A DNA stretch of 64,000 bases from positions 1,004,930 through 1,068,929 of the forward strand of contig JAQFWX010000012.1 of the NCBI GenBank assembly GCA_027605045.1, read 5' to 3'. The stretch's first letter is position 1. The number at the start of each line of letters is the position of its first letter. This stretch comes from Phallus indusiatus. Taxonomy: Eukaryota > Basidiomycota > Agaricomycetes > Phallales > Phallaceae. Under the pieces are notes generated by a model, which saw only the letters and a program-made list of their open reading frames with translations, was not told the DNA's origin and did not search any database. The translations under genes and the position numbers were made by a program. Positions 10,825-22,880 of the stretch are shown here, piece by piece.

Positions 10825-12581
10825 CTACATCTCCATGGGTACAATGGGGGCGCTGCCCTTTTCTTGGGCGGTACGTAAACTGTCATACAAGGTTTATGAG
10901 ATCGATGAAATTACGGCAACGTAATTCAACACACCTATAATCATCTCCATGCTGTGTTATATACCTAAACATACGGCACTTTAGAATGATTGTTTCATTA
11001 TAGCGATCAAAAGATATAAACGCACCGAACCCAAGGCAATGCTTGATATCCGCTCTTTTCCACGATTTTTAGATATCTTACTTGGATTCCGGATATCGTA
11101 AAGTAAGGAATCTCAAATTTGACAGTAATTGGCGGTCGTTTGGCATTTTCGGGCTCTTCTGTATAATTTCAATGTGAAAAAAAGGTTAGTACTTCGCTTG
11201 GAAACTTTTACAAAAGGCAACTAGCCTCCTTTGACACTTGGCAAACCGAAGTGTGCGCGCATTAAAAATTCTCTTCCTCCCCCTAGTTGCTTGATCTTCC
11301 AGACGAAAGCCGACTTATCCGGAGCATACTGAACCGATCCCGTCGATGCCTACAAATGTGAATAGTCAATAAAAGATTGAACTAATTTTGCGCATGCACC
11401 AACCCTGAACTTGGGACTATCGGCGTCATCGGGAACAGGAACATAAATTTCTACGTTGTTGGCAGTACTCCGTCTCTTGAATTGAGCCTTGCATTTGACC
11501 ATGTATTCTATGCGGGAACCTTTATGGTTCTCAATCGCGGCTTCAACCCATATTAAGGGTTTAACCGGTGTCGACAGACGGTAAGACATGAGTTCGAATT
11601 CGCCGTCCGGAGGAATGAAAGATATTGTCCGGTCGTTTTCAAACCGCGATAGTCGAACACATTGATGGAATTTTACATCCTCCATTTCAATAGCTTTTCC
11701 TCGCGCCGCTTTAAGGGATAATTGGTCAAGATATCATGACATGAAATGAGCCACTTACTTCGGCCAGTATTTTCGAACATTACTTTGTCGTTCAAGCCAA
11801 GCCTTAGCTCTGGCATACCAGACAGATAGCACTTCATCTTGACGGCACCTAGAATCTCCGAACGAATAACTGCACCATTGGCATTCACCTGCAACTGATT
11901 AGAACGCATGGAAGTCTTAGTATCAGCAACTACACGTACCAAGAGGTTTACACTCTCAATAACATCCAGGAACACTTCATTTTTACGATAACGGATGCCC
12001 TCCGAACGCCACGAAACTGCGTTTGTGACAGTAGCGGGTGGCCGGGCTTGTACTTCTAATTTGTAAGACTCCTGAGTGATATATCTAGAAGATGGCTCAG
12101 ATAAATAGCAAATGCTTGGATAATCACTCACTCTTGTAGAATTTTGCTTTCGGTGGTTTGAGGGAACCCAAAATCCATCATCTCGTCCAAAAGCTCATAT
12201 ATGATGACGAAATTATCCCGTATGGACTCTTCCTCTAGCTCTTTAAAGTACTCGACCAGCACTTGAGTTAAACGATGGAGGTAGATAATGATTTCGGCGA
12301 CATTGCTATTACGTTTTGATAAGGCAAGGACTATGTTACGTGTGTGTAAGAACGACGTTGCAGTATAGTTAAGAGCACTCACGGTATAAGTTACTATGTC
12401 GGATATGGATGTAGTTGATGCCTTGGCTGGTTATACACGGGGTGACTTGTTGTCCTTCTTCTTCAATCTCTAGTACCAGTGGGAGGAATCGTTCAATGCA
12501 TGAAGGTGAAACGTCATCGCGATATGAACGCTGGATTAGAGGCTTTCCTTTCAAATCGAGGATTGCAACCAAGCTTGCCAT
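10825..12581 (-). CDS. APM1: AP-1 clathrin adaptor complex, mu subunit
   Basis: The medium subunit of the AP-1 adaptor selects tyrosine-based (YxxPhi) cargo for clathrin vesicles at the trans-Golgi and endosomes. The N-terminal longin-like domain starts MASLVAILDLKGKPLIQRSY (start 12581), followed by NIVLALSKRNSNVAEIIIYL and RDNFVIIYELLDEMMDFGFP. The mu homology domain includes NAVSWRSEGIRYRKNEVFLD, GAVKMKCYLSGMPELRLGLN, then ARGKAIEMEDVKFHQCVRLS and STANNVEIYVPVPDDADSPK. The last exons code STGSVQYAPDKSAFVWKIKQ, RPPITVKFEIPYFTISGIQV and YLKIVEKSGYQALPWV. These join RYITQHGDDY and, after a 55-nt intron, SLRTAQEKGSAPIVPMEM. The stop is at 10825-10827. Length (about 435-450 residues) is normal and the gene looks intact. 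It is divergent from the EST1/SMG7-like gene. Confidence 0.92.
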
Positions 12582-13537
12582 GATCTGTGACGCATTCAGT
12601 AACAACCATTATGTAAGCGGTGAGATCTTTGAATTTGTGGCCTATTCAACATCAAGGAATTTGAACCATACTAAGAGATACGTTATCAATGCGTTGAATT
12701 GCTCAATCTAGAGTACCTGTTGCCAAGTCTTGTTATTGTTAAACATGTACAATGACCAAACTAACTCAGTGCAAGACTATGAGAATATTTTCGATCCTGT
12801 CCTACTAGGGCTTTCAATCTCTGGCAAATCGTCAGACGTTTGAGGAGTACTGAAGGGCCGCGATTTCTTTCATTTCATGTTCTTATGAGCTCCCTGAAGG
12901 GAGGTCATCGAGCGGACGGCGGCAAATCTGAAGCTTATCGCAATATACGGTCTAGGCTAAATGTTTTCAGTGCAGTCTATTAAACCCTACTGCCAGGACC
13001 TGATACAAGTCGTGATCCATACTGTAAGGCTATTCAAGGTAAACGCATTTGAAAGAATACCCCCTTCACAGGCTTACGAAGACATTTCCTGACTTCTCCC
13101 AAAAAGAAGACATGAAATTCACCCTGAATTGCTTGAAAGGTTAAGTCCATTTCTTGTACATGACACGGAGTGATGTTGGAATGAAGCCTCTTTAGATTTC
13201 CGTCCCATCGGGGTTCTCAGGATGGACGTGTTATATAAAAAACATGCGTCGAGTCTTCCAACATCATATCAATGCGAACTATATTCGTTAGTATTAGTAT
13301 TGAGATGTACGAAAGGAACTCAGTAAGATCAGCGGCCTTTGCTGCACTTCCCGCGTCGAAGCAGTTGAGAGCTTAGACAACCAATTCAAAGTCAGCAGTA
13401 ACTCCGCTATTGTCCAATTTACTCGTCCTGAACGAAGTGCTTCGAAAGTCGTGCAACGTCGTTCTACTCGTTTTCTCAACGTCATGTTTAGTGTTTGACA
13501 ACACTTACAGTTTAAACCTGTTATATAATATTATATC
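12582..13537. other. Intergenic between divergent AP-1 mu and EST1/SMG7-like genes
   Basis: About 950 nt that must contain both promoters and possibly a 5' untranslated exon. Only short ORFs with no recognisable family are present (for example 13294-13485 minus). No convincing conserved element was seen. Confidence 0.45.
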
Positions 13538-16500
13538 ATGCAAGATCCAAACACAACCGCAAGCTCTATCGCCAGGTCAGTCTTCTAAAGTCGTTCATTA
13601 CTGAATCAAAGCTAATTAAAGGTCATTTGATAGGGAAGTCAAGACTCTTGCTCAAGGTCTAAAGGAGTCTTTAACCAAGCTTGACCCCTGGGAGAGAGAA
13701 ATAGAGTTTCAAAGATCGAAGTATGTTTTCTGCTCAATTTGGAGGTCTCAGAATGCCATACTAAACAACTTTCCACAGTTTACGGCGGCAACTCCTTCTG
13801 TTGCTTTTCACTCACCCGTACGCTAAGGAGTCAAAAGATGCCGACCATTCTCTTTGGATGGCTACGTCGTATTTCATTATATCGTCCTACAAGTCTCGCA
13901 TTGCTGCTGCGGACAACACAGGGCACCAGGCCTCAGAGGGCCATCCTCATCGTGGCAGTCGTAACGAAGCTAACGGACATCATCCCAAAGTCGGAATTGT
14001 CGAGTACAGAAAGCTGATTCATCGCTTTCGACAATTTTTGGCCGAAGAATCAAAATTCTGGACTAGTTTCATTATTCGCATCGTCCGTGTATTTGATCTT
14101 CAAAGTTCGCATCCTGCTTTAGTTCCTTTGGGTATCACGGTCAGCTCAGACAATTTACCGGATGCATCTCCTACCCGAAACGGCCGCCGGAATCTATTCC
14201 CAAATGAAGACGCCACCGAACCACCCTCTCCCACACAAAAAGAACAGAAGCTTGTTATGCTTAGCAAAGCGCTTGTCTGCTTAGGTGACATCGCTCGGTA
14301 CAGAGAACACTATAATGAGGGAGGAGGCCGTCCTCGAGCAGGAAAGGATTTTCACGACGATGCCAAATCAGCGTCCCGTGGAAGGGGTCGTCGTGGTGCC
14401 ATCGAACTACTTCCTAGACCAAGGAACTATAGTAAGGCCCAGGAGTGTTACGAGCGTGCAAGACTTCTTGTTCCGGATGTCGGAAATGCATCCCACCAAT
14501 TAGCTATTTTGGCAAGCTATCAACAGGACTCTTTTGGTGGAGTTTTCCAGTACTATCGTGCTATATGCGTAAAGCAACCTTATGAAACCGCTGCATCGAA
14601 TCTGGACAGTACCCTGAGTCGGAATCTTGAAATCTACAAGAACACGATAGCCAAAGCGGATTTGACTGAATCGGAACAACAATTGCCGAAGACCCGTGTG
14701 GAAAAGTTCAAAAAAGCTGTAGTTGCTCTCCATGCTTTATGGCGGTTAAATCCTACCGAGTATGTTACTTGACTTTTCTTCATCATCCTCGGATTCTCAC
14801 CTTTTCTTTAGTGCTGATAAACAACTTCCTGGTCACGAGGATATGGTCATCGCGACGTTCTCCGCTCTGAGTTCAGATCGGATACTTTCCACGGATATAA
14901 TCTGGAAAACTGTATTAATGGCCTTTGGCGCATCATGGCGGCACAAAATGCAACGTGATTCTAACCCTGAGCGGAATGTCCAAAAGGGACTTGCCAATGA
15001 ACTCCGCATATTCAATCACATTGTTCACTTGTTGCATGCTCTATTCAAGATCGGGCTCGTTCAGCTTTCCGACGCCGTGAATTTTCCCGAGCCTGCTATC
15101 AATGGAACTGGTCATTCCAAAGAAGGACAACCGGACTTGGCTCAAAACATTACCGCTGTTTTTCGAAGAACCCTACCGGCCTTGCGCATCGGTACCAAGT
15201 GGTTTTGTGCACATCTTGATTACGTTTCTGAAGTGGTAGCAAAATTTGGACGAGAACCAGAAACCGACATTGAAGGTTTAATGTCAAAGTTTTGGTCCAC
15301 GTGCGACGAATTTTCCAAATCGCTAGGGAAGATTTTTCCTTTAGGAAGGCTACCTAAAATGGAGATAACTTTGGAAGAAGATATCGAGATTAGTGGGTTC
15401 GAGCCACTCAGGAAAGTTATGAGTGATGTAACCGCCGGAGTTGATCACGAAACGGCACTAACGCAAAGTCAAATGCATCCCAATGAAGAGCAGTTAATGC
15501 GTATAGGAGACCTTTTGTTGGACATGAAGTCGTTGACAAGGTCCAGAGCAGATCTACTTCCCTTGAATGGCAATCCACCTATCCCTGGAAATGACTCACT
15601 GGTATCGGAAGTTATTCATGAAGAAAATTATATCGATTCTTCTGATCAACAAGACCTTAGTCTCGACATTGACGATGATAAAACCACGGCTAGTACAAGG
15701 ACCGATGAAGATCCGGTAGATCTCGTAATGAAAGTTGTACTTTCACATGATGAAGAAGATGAAGACGAAGAGCAGGTACTATATCCAAAACAGAATGTGA
15801 ACGTAAACCCAGTGTAAGCCCTTTCGTTATTAATCTGTATTATCTTCTCTAAAAAAAGTTGTAGACCCTTGTCTTCACTTCCGACCATCGCTTCTCCTGT
15901 TATTAGCCCGCCCGTCAATCCACCCGTTAATCCACAGCCCAACCTGAATCAGCAGCCCTCCTCTGTAACCTCGCCAGTGCCCGTTCAGAAGCCCGTCCCG
16001 GTTTCTAAACCAGTTACCGCTGAAGATTTGGTCAACGAAATGATGCGTCCCCGTGTTGTCACTGATTCCGCTGCGTTGTCGTCAAGAACTTTAGGACCGG
16101 GCTCACCTATATCTGACGCATCAAGATTGTTGTTTGGGTCAGGTTCACCCATTACAACTTCCATTTGGGGTGCCCCGCCACTTGAATCTGCTCCGCCTGC
16201 AGTTAGCGGTGTCAGAAGGGTTGGATATCCCGGCGCGCGCGTATCGCCGCCAAATTCTATGTCAGGCTATCCTTCAGCGTCAAATTTACAAGGCTTGAAG
16301 GCAGTTTCCGCTGGCTCTCCCAGAAGTGCTAGCCTCACGCACCAGCGTCAGCTTTCGCAACCTATGTATGGAGCGATTGGATCGCCAGTGCCAAGAGCTC
16401 AAGGTTCTTGGACAAGCACTCAAGATTCCAGTCAACTTTCCATGTTGTCACAATTTATGTCCTCCCAACAAAGACAACCTATGTCTCCTGTTGGCTCTCC

Positions 16501-16765
16501 ATCTCTCTCTTCGGTTAATAACAGCTTCAATTACGCATCTTTAAATTCGCAGGTTCCGGCTTATTCGTCTTCGCTGATGCACAATATTCGGGGCTTGTCG
16601 GAACTTCCTTCGCACCCACTTTCTCCCTTTCCACAAAGTATGAACGACAGCACATGGTCTTTCAGTGGTCTTGAAAGCCTTTCTGGAATCGGTTCATCAT
16701 TAATGCCATTCAACCACGGACAGAATCATCCTCCGCCGATGCACAGGTCCGGCGAATGGACTTGA
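13538..16765 (+). CDS. EST1/SMG7-type telomerase-associated / nonsense-mediated decay protein
   Basis: A 14-3-3-like plus TPR scaffold of the Est1/SMG5-6-7 family, which binds phosphorylated Upf1 in nonsense-mediated mRNA decay or acts in telomerase recruitment. The ATG at 13538 gives MQDPNTTASSIARSFDREVK. After an intron LRRQLLLLLFTHPYAKESKD marks the end of the Est1 N-terminal domain. The core has KALVCLGDIARYREHY, RNYSKAQECYERARLLVPDV and GGVFQYYRAICVKQPYETAA, the hallmark Est1/SMG block. Helical segments follow (exon from about 14813, then 15869), then a long Ser/Pro-rich disordered tail rich in SPI/SPV motifs. The protein ends GEWT at 16765, about 980 residues. SMG7-like assignment rests on the long unstructured tail and the lack of a PIN domain. 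The first exon is the least certain part. Confidence 0.8.
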
Positions 16766-17465
16766 AAAAACCAGGATAAACCAGCAAGAAGCACGGCCAA
16801 GATCCAAAATACGTTTCTCCATTAGATTTTTTTCCAGGATGAGACTTTATTCTCCTGCGAATGCGTCTTTTCATAGGTTTTCGGTATCGACTCCTATATT
16901 GCCTCTGGAGACAATCCCGAAGACCACGTCTGGTGGACTCATTGTCATCGTCAGCTTTGTTGATTGCCATGCGGTGAACTAGCATCTTAATTTCACTGGT
17001 GGCGATGAGAGTCCAGCTTTCATGTGATCTTTGAGAAGATAGCGATAGGGAGACATGGGCTATCATATGCGAATATTTTCTCTATAGTATCAGTTCCACC
17101 CGTTATACTTTTCTTTCTCCTTGTCACCATCACCTTTGTCATTGACAATGGATATGAATATGGTTCTGTAGCGCGATTTAAATTGAAAATGTGTTTGAAA
17201 GGGTCCTTTCGAATAAAGCTTGCATATGATGCTTGCTCGCGACGCCCATAAACGTACAAAGTAAATACATTAAATTGCGCTATGAATAAATGTTATCTGA
17301 ACGCGAACACTCATAATATTACGTACCATCATCCAGGACTGAATTACGATTACAACTGAGGCTATATTTAGACGCCCTCATTTGGGCTGGGCCTCTTTTT
17401 TTTAAATACGGCGGACTTGAAGCACGACAAAAACATTGAACTATATCCTTTTTCTTCTTCTCTAA
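16766..17465. other. Intergenic, 700 nt, no convincing gene
   Basis: This lies between the EST1/SMG7-like stop and the UDP-glucose dehydrogenase start. Minus-strand ORFs at 16710-17066 (very Arg-rich) and 17020-17259 have no recognisable domain and partly overlap the upstream gene antisense, so I do not call them genes. Confidence 0.4.
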
Positions 17466-19351
17466 ATGGCACCCGTAACAATCAAGAATATTTGTTGCAG
17501 TACGTGAGCCTTCTTCAGGTTGTTTGCTCGACTTTGAGCTCACCGTTTTTGCCTCAGTTGGAGCAGGCTATGTCGGTCGGTCTTCTCATATTTCCGCTCG
17601 ATAAGACCTTTCTCTGAAACGTTGGCCTTGGATAACAGGAGGCCCAACCTGCTCTGTTGTTGCTCTGAAATGTCCCAATGTTAAGGTTACTATCGTGGAT
17701 CTAAATCAAGCCCGCATAGATGCTTGGAATAGTCCAGATTACAACCTTCCTATCTATGAGCCTGGTCTTGTTGACGTTGTCAAAGGCGCCCGTGGCAGGA
17801 ACTTGTTCTTCTCTACAGACGTCGACAAGGGAATTCGCGACGCCGACTTGATTTTTGTCAGTGTCAATACCCCAACCAAGAAGAGTGGTGTAGGGGCTGG
17901 CTTCGCCGCCGATCTCAAGTGAGCGCGTTGTTTTCTTCAACCGTGACATACTGTCGTCCTCAATTGGTTTACTACCCACAGTTATGTTGAGCTCGCAACT
18001 CGTCGTATTGCCGCGGTTGCAACTACATCCAAGATTGTTGTTGAAAAGTCTACCGTGCCATGTCGAACTGCCGAGTCCATGCGTACCATTTTGGAGTCAA
18101 ACTCGAAAGAAGGATGCAACTTCCAAATCCTGTCTAACCCAGAGTTTTTGGCTGAGGGAACTGCGATTGCAGACCTCTTCGCCCCTGATCGTGTTCTTAT
18201 CGGTTCATTGCAGACACCCGAAGGTAGAGATGCTTGCGAGTCCCTTGCCAATGTTTACGCACACTGGGTTCCGTACGTTATAATCTTTGATTTAATCTTG
18301 GATGTCTGTCTTACATCATCTGCAGGAAGGATCGCATTCTGACTGTTGGCTTGTGGTCATCAGAATTGTCCAAGCTAGCCGCCAACGCCATGCTTGCACA
18401 ACGCATTTCTTCCATCAATGCACTTTCCGCTATATGCGAGGCTACTGGTGCAAACATCGATGAAGTCGCTTACGCCGTCGGTAAAGATAGCCGTGTAGGG
18501 CCTAAATTCCTCAAAGCTAGCGTCGGTTTCGGTGGAAGTTGCTTCCAAAAAGATATCCTTAACCTGGTATATCTGAGTGAAAGTTTGCATCTGCCCGAGG
18601 TGGCGGCGTACTGGAGACAGGTCGTCCAATTGAACGACTATCAAAAGCGAAGATTTTCGAAGCGCGTGGTCGATACCCTTTTTAATACTATCACTGGGAA
18701 GGTTCGCTTGCGTTTCACTCGGACCCTTTTTTTTCTTTTATTCAACAACTTCACAGAAAATTGCTGTTTTGGGATTCGCATTCAAGGCTGATACTGGGGA
18801 TACTCGCGAATCAGCAGCGATTACATTGATCAAACACTTCCAGGATGAAAAAGCCCAAGTGATCATATATGATCCTCAGGTTAGATAACCGTTTGGATAG
18901 CATGTACAATCCGCAGATTGTTGACGACTTGACCTTTTTCAGGTCGAGGAAACACAAATATGGATGGATTTATCTGAGGTTTCACCAACTACTTCTCTTG
19001 ATCAAAGTAAGTGGCAGGCAATTTAGATTCTTTTCAGGGCTAACCCTTGCCCATTAACAGTCAAAAAACAAGTTTCGATTGCACCATCGGCGCTTGAGGC
19101 CTGTCGCAACGCTGATGCAATTGTCATTGCCACTGAATGGAAAGAATTCAAAGAAATAGATTGGAAGCAAGTTTACGCGAGTATGAATAAACCCGCGTTT
19201 GTGTTTGATGGAAGGTTACTCGTAGACGTAGAGAAGCTCACGCAAATTGGCTTCAAGGTTCGTGTTCCCATTGTCTTTCAGGAAACATTGGATAATTTAA
19301 TCATGATCACAATTATAGGTTGTGTCAATCGGACGTGGAGATATCGTTTGA
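17466..19351 (+). CDS. UGD1: UDP-glucose 6-dehydrogenase
   Basis: Oxidises UDP-glucose to UDP-glucuronate with two NAD+, feeding cell-wall glucuronic acid and UDP-xylose synthesis in the cytosol. The start is [11 protein letters not shown] at 17466. A micro-exon of 22 nt (17558-17579) completes the NAD-binding GxGxxG as IGAGYVGG. The protein continues [78 protein letters not shown] and [20 protein letters not shown]. The central helix has [20 protein letters not shown] and the catalytic cysteine motif [17 protein letters not shown]. The C-terminal UDP-binding part has [39 protein letters not shown] and, in the last exon, [10 protein letters not shown], stopping at 19349-19351. Length (about 470 residues) and all key residues are normal. 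Confidence 0.93.
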
Positions 19352-21117
19352 GATTTGCTTCTTAATGAATAGACGGACTGAATTTTTTTGAAGCTACATT
19401 GTATTTATGTAAACAGACACCGGTACTACACACTAGAATTATATTAGTACCTATTATACCCTCTGGCATGCACATTAAGACACTTCTGCGTACTTGTCTT
19501 CGGATTTCATACCTTGGCAAATGAGAGGTACAAGCCCGATCACCTGCTAGATAGTTTCTCGGAGGGCCCGTCGCCGACGTAAGAGAGTAATAACATTTCC
19601 TCAGTTACATAGTATATTTACATAACGTTCTTATGGAGGAAGTAATAAAACATCAATAAAAAAATTAAGATAATGTGTACTTGCTCTTCAGTTAAATGAA
19701 CAGCTGAGGAGAAGACAACAGACCGAAAAAACGAATTTAGTACTTATACAAGAATCGAATGATGTGACGACGAAACGTCCACATTATTGAGCATTGTCGT
19801 TGAGTAAGCGTGTCATTTTTCTACAGTAAACATGAAGCGTTCTTAGATGTGTGGACCTTGACCGGTGACCCCCGGTGAAAACTGGTTCTGCCGCCAGCGT
19901 GCGGTTTAGGGACCGACCTGCCGTCGCAGAAGTTTACCGAGGGAGGACGCAAAGTGGATACCATTCCAGATAAACAAACTGTTCACTTCGTCCTCACTTG
20001 GTAAATTTCTGGTTTTTGCCTGCTTACACCGTGTTTTTAAATTGGGCGCTCGTTTGATGCTATTCGTTGTTCTTCTGGTACCATCTGCTCAAATTTCTGT
20101 ATTATCTCCGCTAATATAAAGTACACCATATAGTAGTCTAATTCCTCTCACGTCCATTACTTCTTGTGGCTAGGATCGTTTCACCATTTCCCATAAATCT
20201 AATAAGCTGTAAATTAATATAGTACCCGCGGACATATAAACAATTTTGTTTACCTTGACCTCCGTAACTCAGATGAAAGTCCAGTCTTGCTGGAACATAA
20301 TACACTCTACTGTGGTTGCGCCGTTTCGTCTTGCGTTGTCAAACGCTCTGATCCGTGAATAACTATAAAGGAATCTCAATGACGAGAGGTCAAAAAAACT
20401 GTATCACATGAAGATAAAACACGTACCATATAATCCCGATGAGAGCCGTCATTGCAACATAATCTAGGGTGCAGTATCAAGTCTAGAGACAGTTCCAAGA
20501 AATGACAATGAGCGAAATCAGGAATAAAAGGACGCACACTTTTCTCAACACGGGTATATGCGTGGGTTAACTTGTCTTGAAAAACCCGTTGAAAAACGAT
20601 GAAAAACCGATCATATTTACATCTAGATTCTATAGATAGTTGGTTTCAAGCTCTGAGATAACGGATATTGATATTACTTAGCTTTGGTTTTTACAGAGCA
20701 GAGGAACATAGAGTAGAGACGGCTATATGAAGATGGATGGCGGTCAGAAGGAGAAGGAATGGGTGAAAAGATACCGCTTATTATAACATGTCACGCGCAC
20801 GACGGAAACAAGTTACAAACTTAGCTCGTCGAAAATTTTTACAAGTCGAAATTCTAAGTGGAATTCCATGTTGGCGGCAGATTTTTCCATAAATTTCCCC
20901 ATGAGATTCTGGAAAAACCAGATGTCTCCAGAATAGGTCGATACAGCCATAGAGAGGCAGGTATCGGCACGTCCAGTTCTCACCGGGCTTGACCAGTTGC
21001 TGGTGAATGCCAATGATTAGTTCGCTAACAGGAAGCTCATTTCGAATTCTCTAATAAAAGCGACTGACCCCTTTTGAGTCTTAAAATCTTGACACTAGCG
21101 GACCAAAGTGTGCGCAT
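19352..21117. other. Gene-poor stretch of about 1.8 kb
   Basis: It contains the 3' UTR of the dehydrogenase gene and then sequence without a recognisable gene. A 66-residue minus ORF at 20813-21013 has no known similarity. A 30-nt segment near 21085-21117 weakly resembles the AP-1 mu exon coding RAHFGLPSV, in the orientation opposite to the neighbouring duplicated exon. Confidence 0.4.
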
Positions 21118-21400
21118 TAGATGTTGTTATTTTACGCTGCTATAGTTTCATCGATCTCATTCATGACAGTTTACGTACTGCCCAAAAAAGGGCAGCGCCC
21201 CCGTTGTACCAGATTGTGGCCATAGAGATATAGCTTATTCTTACATAAATAAACTTCGTAAGTTTGTCTCCCCGCGAGTATCATAGGTAAAGCAAAAAGG
21301 TTGAATCTACTTCAAAGGTCAAATCTCAGATCGCAAGATCGATGATTATCCTATCGCATCATAATAATAAAGTAAGTTATGTATTCAATTCATGGGCTGT
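21118..21400 (+). pseudogene. Inverted partial duplicate of AP-1 mu: last intron, last exon and 3' UTR
   Basis: The plus strand here matches the minus strand of 10690-10935. The intron end TTTCATCGATCTCAT...ATGACAG, the exon start TTTACGTACTGCCCAA, the run GGGCAGCGCCCCCGTTGTAC, the stop context GAGATATAGCTTATT and 3' UTR blocks such as CGATGATTATCCTATC are all shared in order. One base is missing in the A-run after GCCCAA, so the short reading frame differs from the parent (LRTAQKRAAPP instead of LRTAQEKGSAP). Upstream exons are absent, so this is a non-functional fragment. Confidence 0.8.
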
Positions 21401-21619
21401 TGGACTCTGCCCTTCCAGCGAACCGATTTGTTGAGCAGAAGGAATAGAAGAGAGAGAGATACTATAATACATATGTAAGTTTATTACTTTACATCCAAAT
21501 AGATATTGGAAGAAAATTGGAAAGCAGCTAATTACGTCTGAATCTCTAAATTTTCGATGAGATGAAGACAAGTACCACCTAAATCATTTCTTTCTTTGAG
21601 AAACAACTCTCTCCGGTTA

Positions 21620-22880
21620 CTACAAGTACCCAAGAGCGCTCGAGAGTAATTCGTCCTCGTCCACGCTTTCCTCCAGGAGCAGGTCGTCCAAGTCTAGATA
21701 GAATTGCTTAATAGATTCTGTAGCACCAGAAAGTTCTCCAATTTTACAGACTGCCGCGTGGAGCTTCAAATAAGTGGGAGATGGAAGGGGCAACCTTGCT
21801 TTACTGGGTGTCGTGAAGGTCACATAGTCTGGGATTTCAAACGAAGCTATAAATTCCTTGAAAGAACTGCCCGCTTTGACTTGATACGTATGAGGCTGTG
21901 TCTTACGATGGAAATAATTGTTGATATTAATAGGCAAAGGAGCGAAAGTTGAACATACTGTTTCGGAGAACCACAGATTCATTTCGTTAAAAGAAGATAG
22001 AAGCATACAGCTCAAGTTGAGAATATTCTCTGAACGGTAAAACCCATTTCCGGTGAGTTCGGCTGAAAGATTTTTATAACCAAAACGTTTTAAGATAGAG
22101 CACATCTCGGATGTATCTCCCTTATGGTAAAATAATAATAACATCAGTCATTGTTTATTAATAAGGGATAAATAAATACTTGATCAAACTCAGGTCTACT
22201 ATCCTCTTTGAAGATGTAGGCGCAAAAGGTCTGAGTCCACTCTTGAGGTCCACTGGGGAATTTCTCGCGCAAATCCTTACTTCTTTGCATAGCCCGACGA
22301 TCATGCGTGCCAGTAAGAACACAACTGTATCCGTCCCGAACGAGTATCTGTGTGGTGAAAGTTAACAGAAGAAATGATAAAAAATTGTTATTATTCACCC
22401 TATCGTGCGCGGTAACATTGTTTCGGGCGGTTGTGTTCATTACTTTTCGGGCCACAGCATTTAGAGGAACAAAAGAAGGGGGATGTTTTTCATCTCCGTG
22501 TACTGTACCGTCTGCTACATGATAAACTGATAGATGTAAAAAATGAATGAATGGGTAATTTACTGGTAATACAAAACAAATATAACCTCACAGGGTTTCA
22601 ACAGATAATCAAAATACATCCGTCCCAACTTCAAAAGATCTTCGCGATTAACGCAGCAAAGTACCTCATCTACGACTGTTTCCAGTGCTTTATTCGTCGG
22701 ACTATGGTGAAATAGGTAGCCGACGATACGACAGTCGATCAGGTCTTTTGTAGCGTCTCTTCCTGCTGTTAGTTCTCTTTCCAATTCTTCCTCACATCTT
22801 AGGCATATATTGTAAGCACTGACTATGTCCTCTCGAATGACTTGGTCGATTACTGTGGGCAATTTTGTTCCTGCGGACAT
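21620..22880 (-). CDS. HNH-endonuclease-domain protein with substituted HNH histidine
   Basis: An agaricomycete protein with an HNH_2-type nuclease fold. The start is MSAGTKLPTVIDQVIRED at 22880. The N-terminal helical part has IVSAYNICLRCEEELEREL and DCRIVGYLFHHSP. Exons then give ADGTVHGDEKHPPSF, RILVRDGYSCVLTGTHDRR (zinc/beta-hairpin half of HNH) and TQTFCAYIFKED, where family members have CAHIF. The C-terminal part includes GNGFYRSENILNLSC, the PHTYQVK segment and LKLHAAVCKIGELSGATE, ending SSALGYL at 21620. The His-to-Tyr change is a single C-to-T transition and should weaken or abolish catalysis if that histidine is the general base. A TATATA run lies about 90 nt upstream. It is a clear paralogue of the divergent gene at 23839. 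An alternative start 26 codons upstream exists. Confidence 0.75.

Noticed and set aside
10690..10935. Looked at first like one of a pair of inverted MITEs with 21118-21400
   Set aside because: The shared sequence is the last intron, last exon and 3' UTR of the AP-1 mu gene, so it is a gene-fragment duplication, not a transposon pair.
15646..15942. 98-codon minus ORF rich in Ser/Gly
   Set aside because: Antisense to the Asp/Glu- and Pro-rich coding sequence of the EST1/SMG7-like gene; low-complexity shadow.
16710..17259. Two overlapping minus-strand ORFs (118 and 79 codons)
   Set aside because: No recognisable domain, unusual Arg/Lys runs, and antisense overlap with the end of the EST1/SMG7-like gene; insufficient to call a gene.
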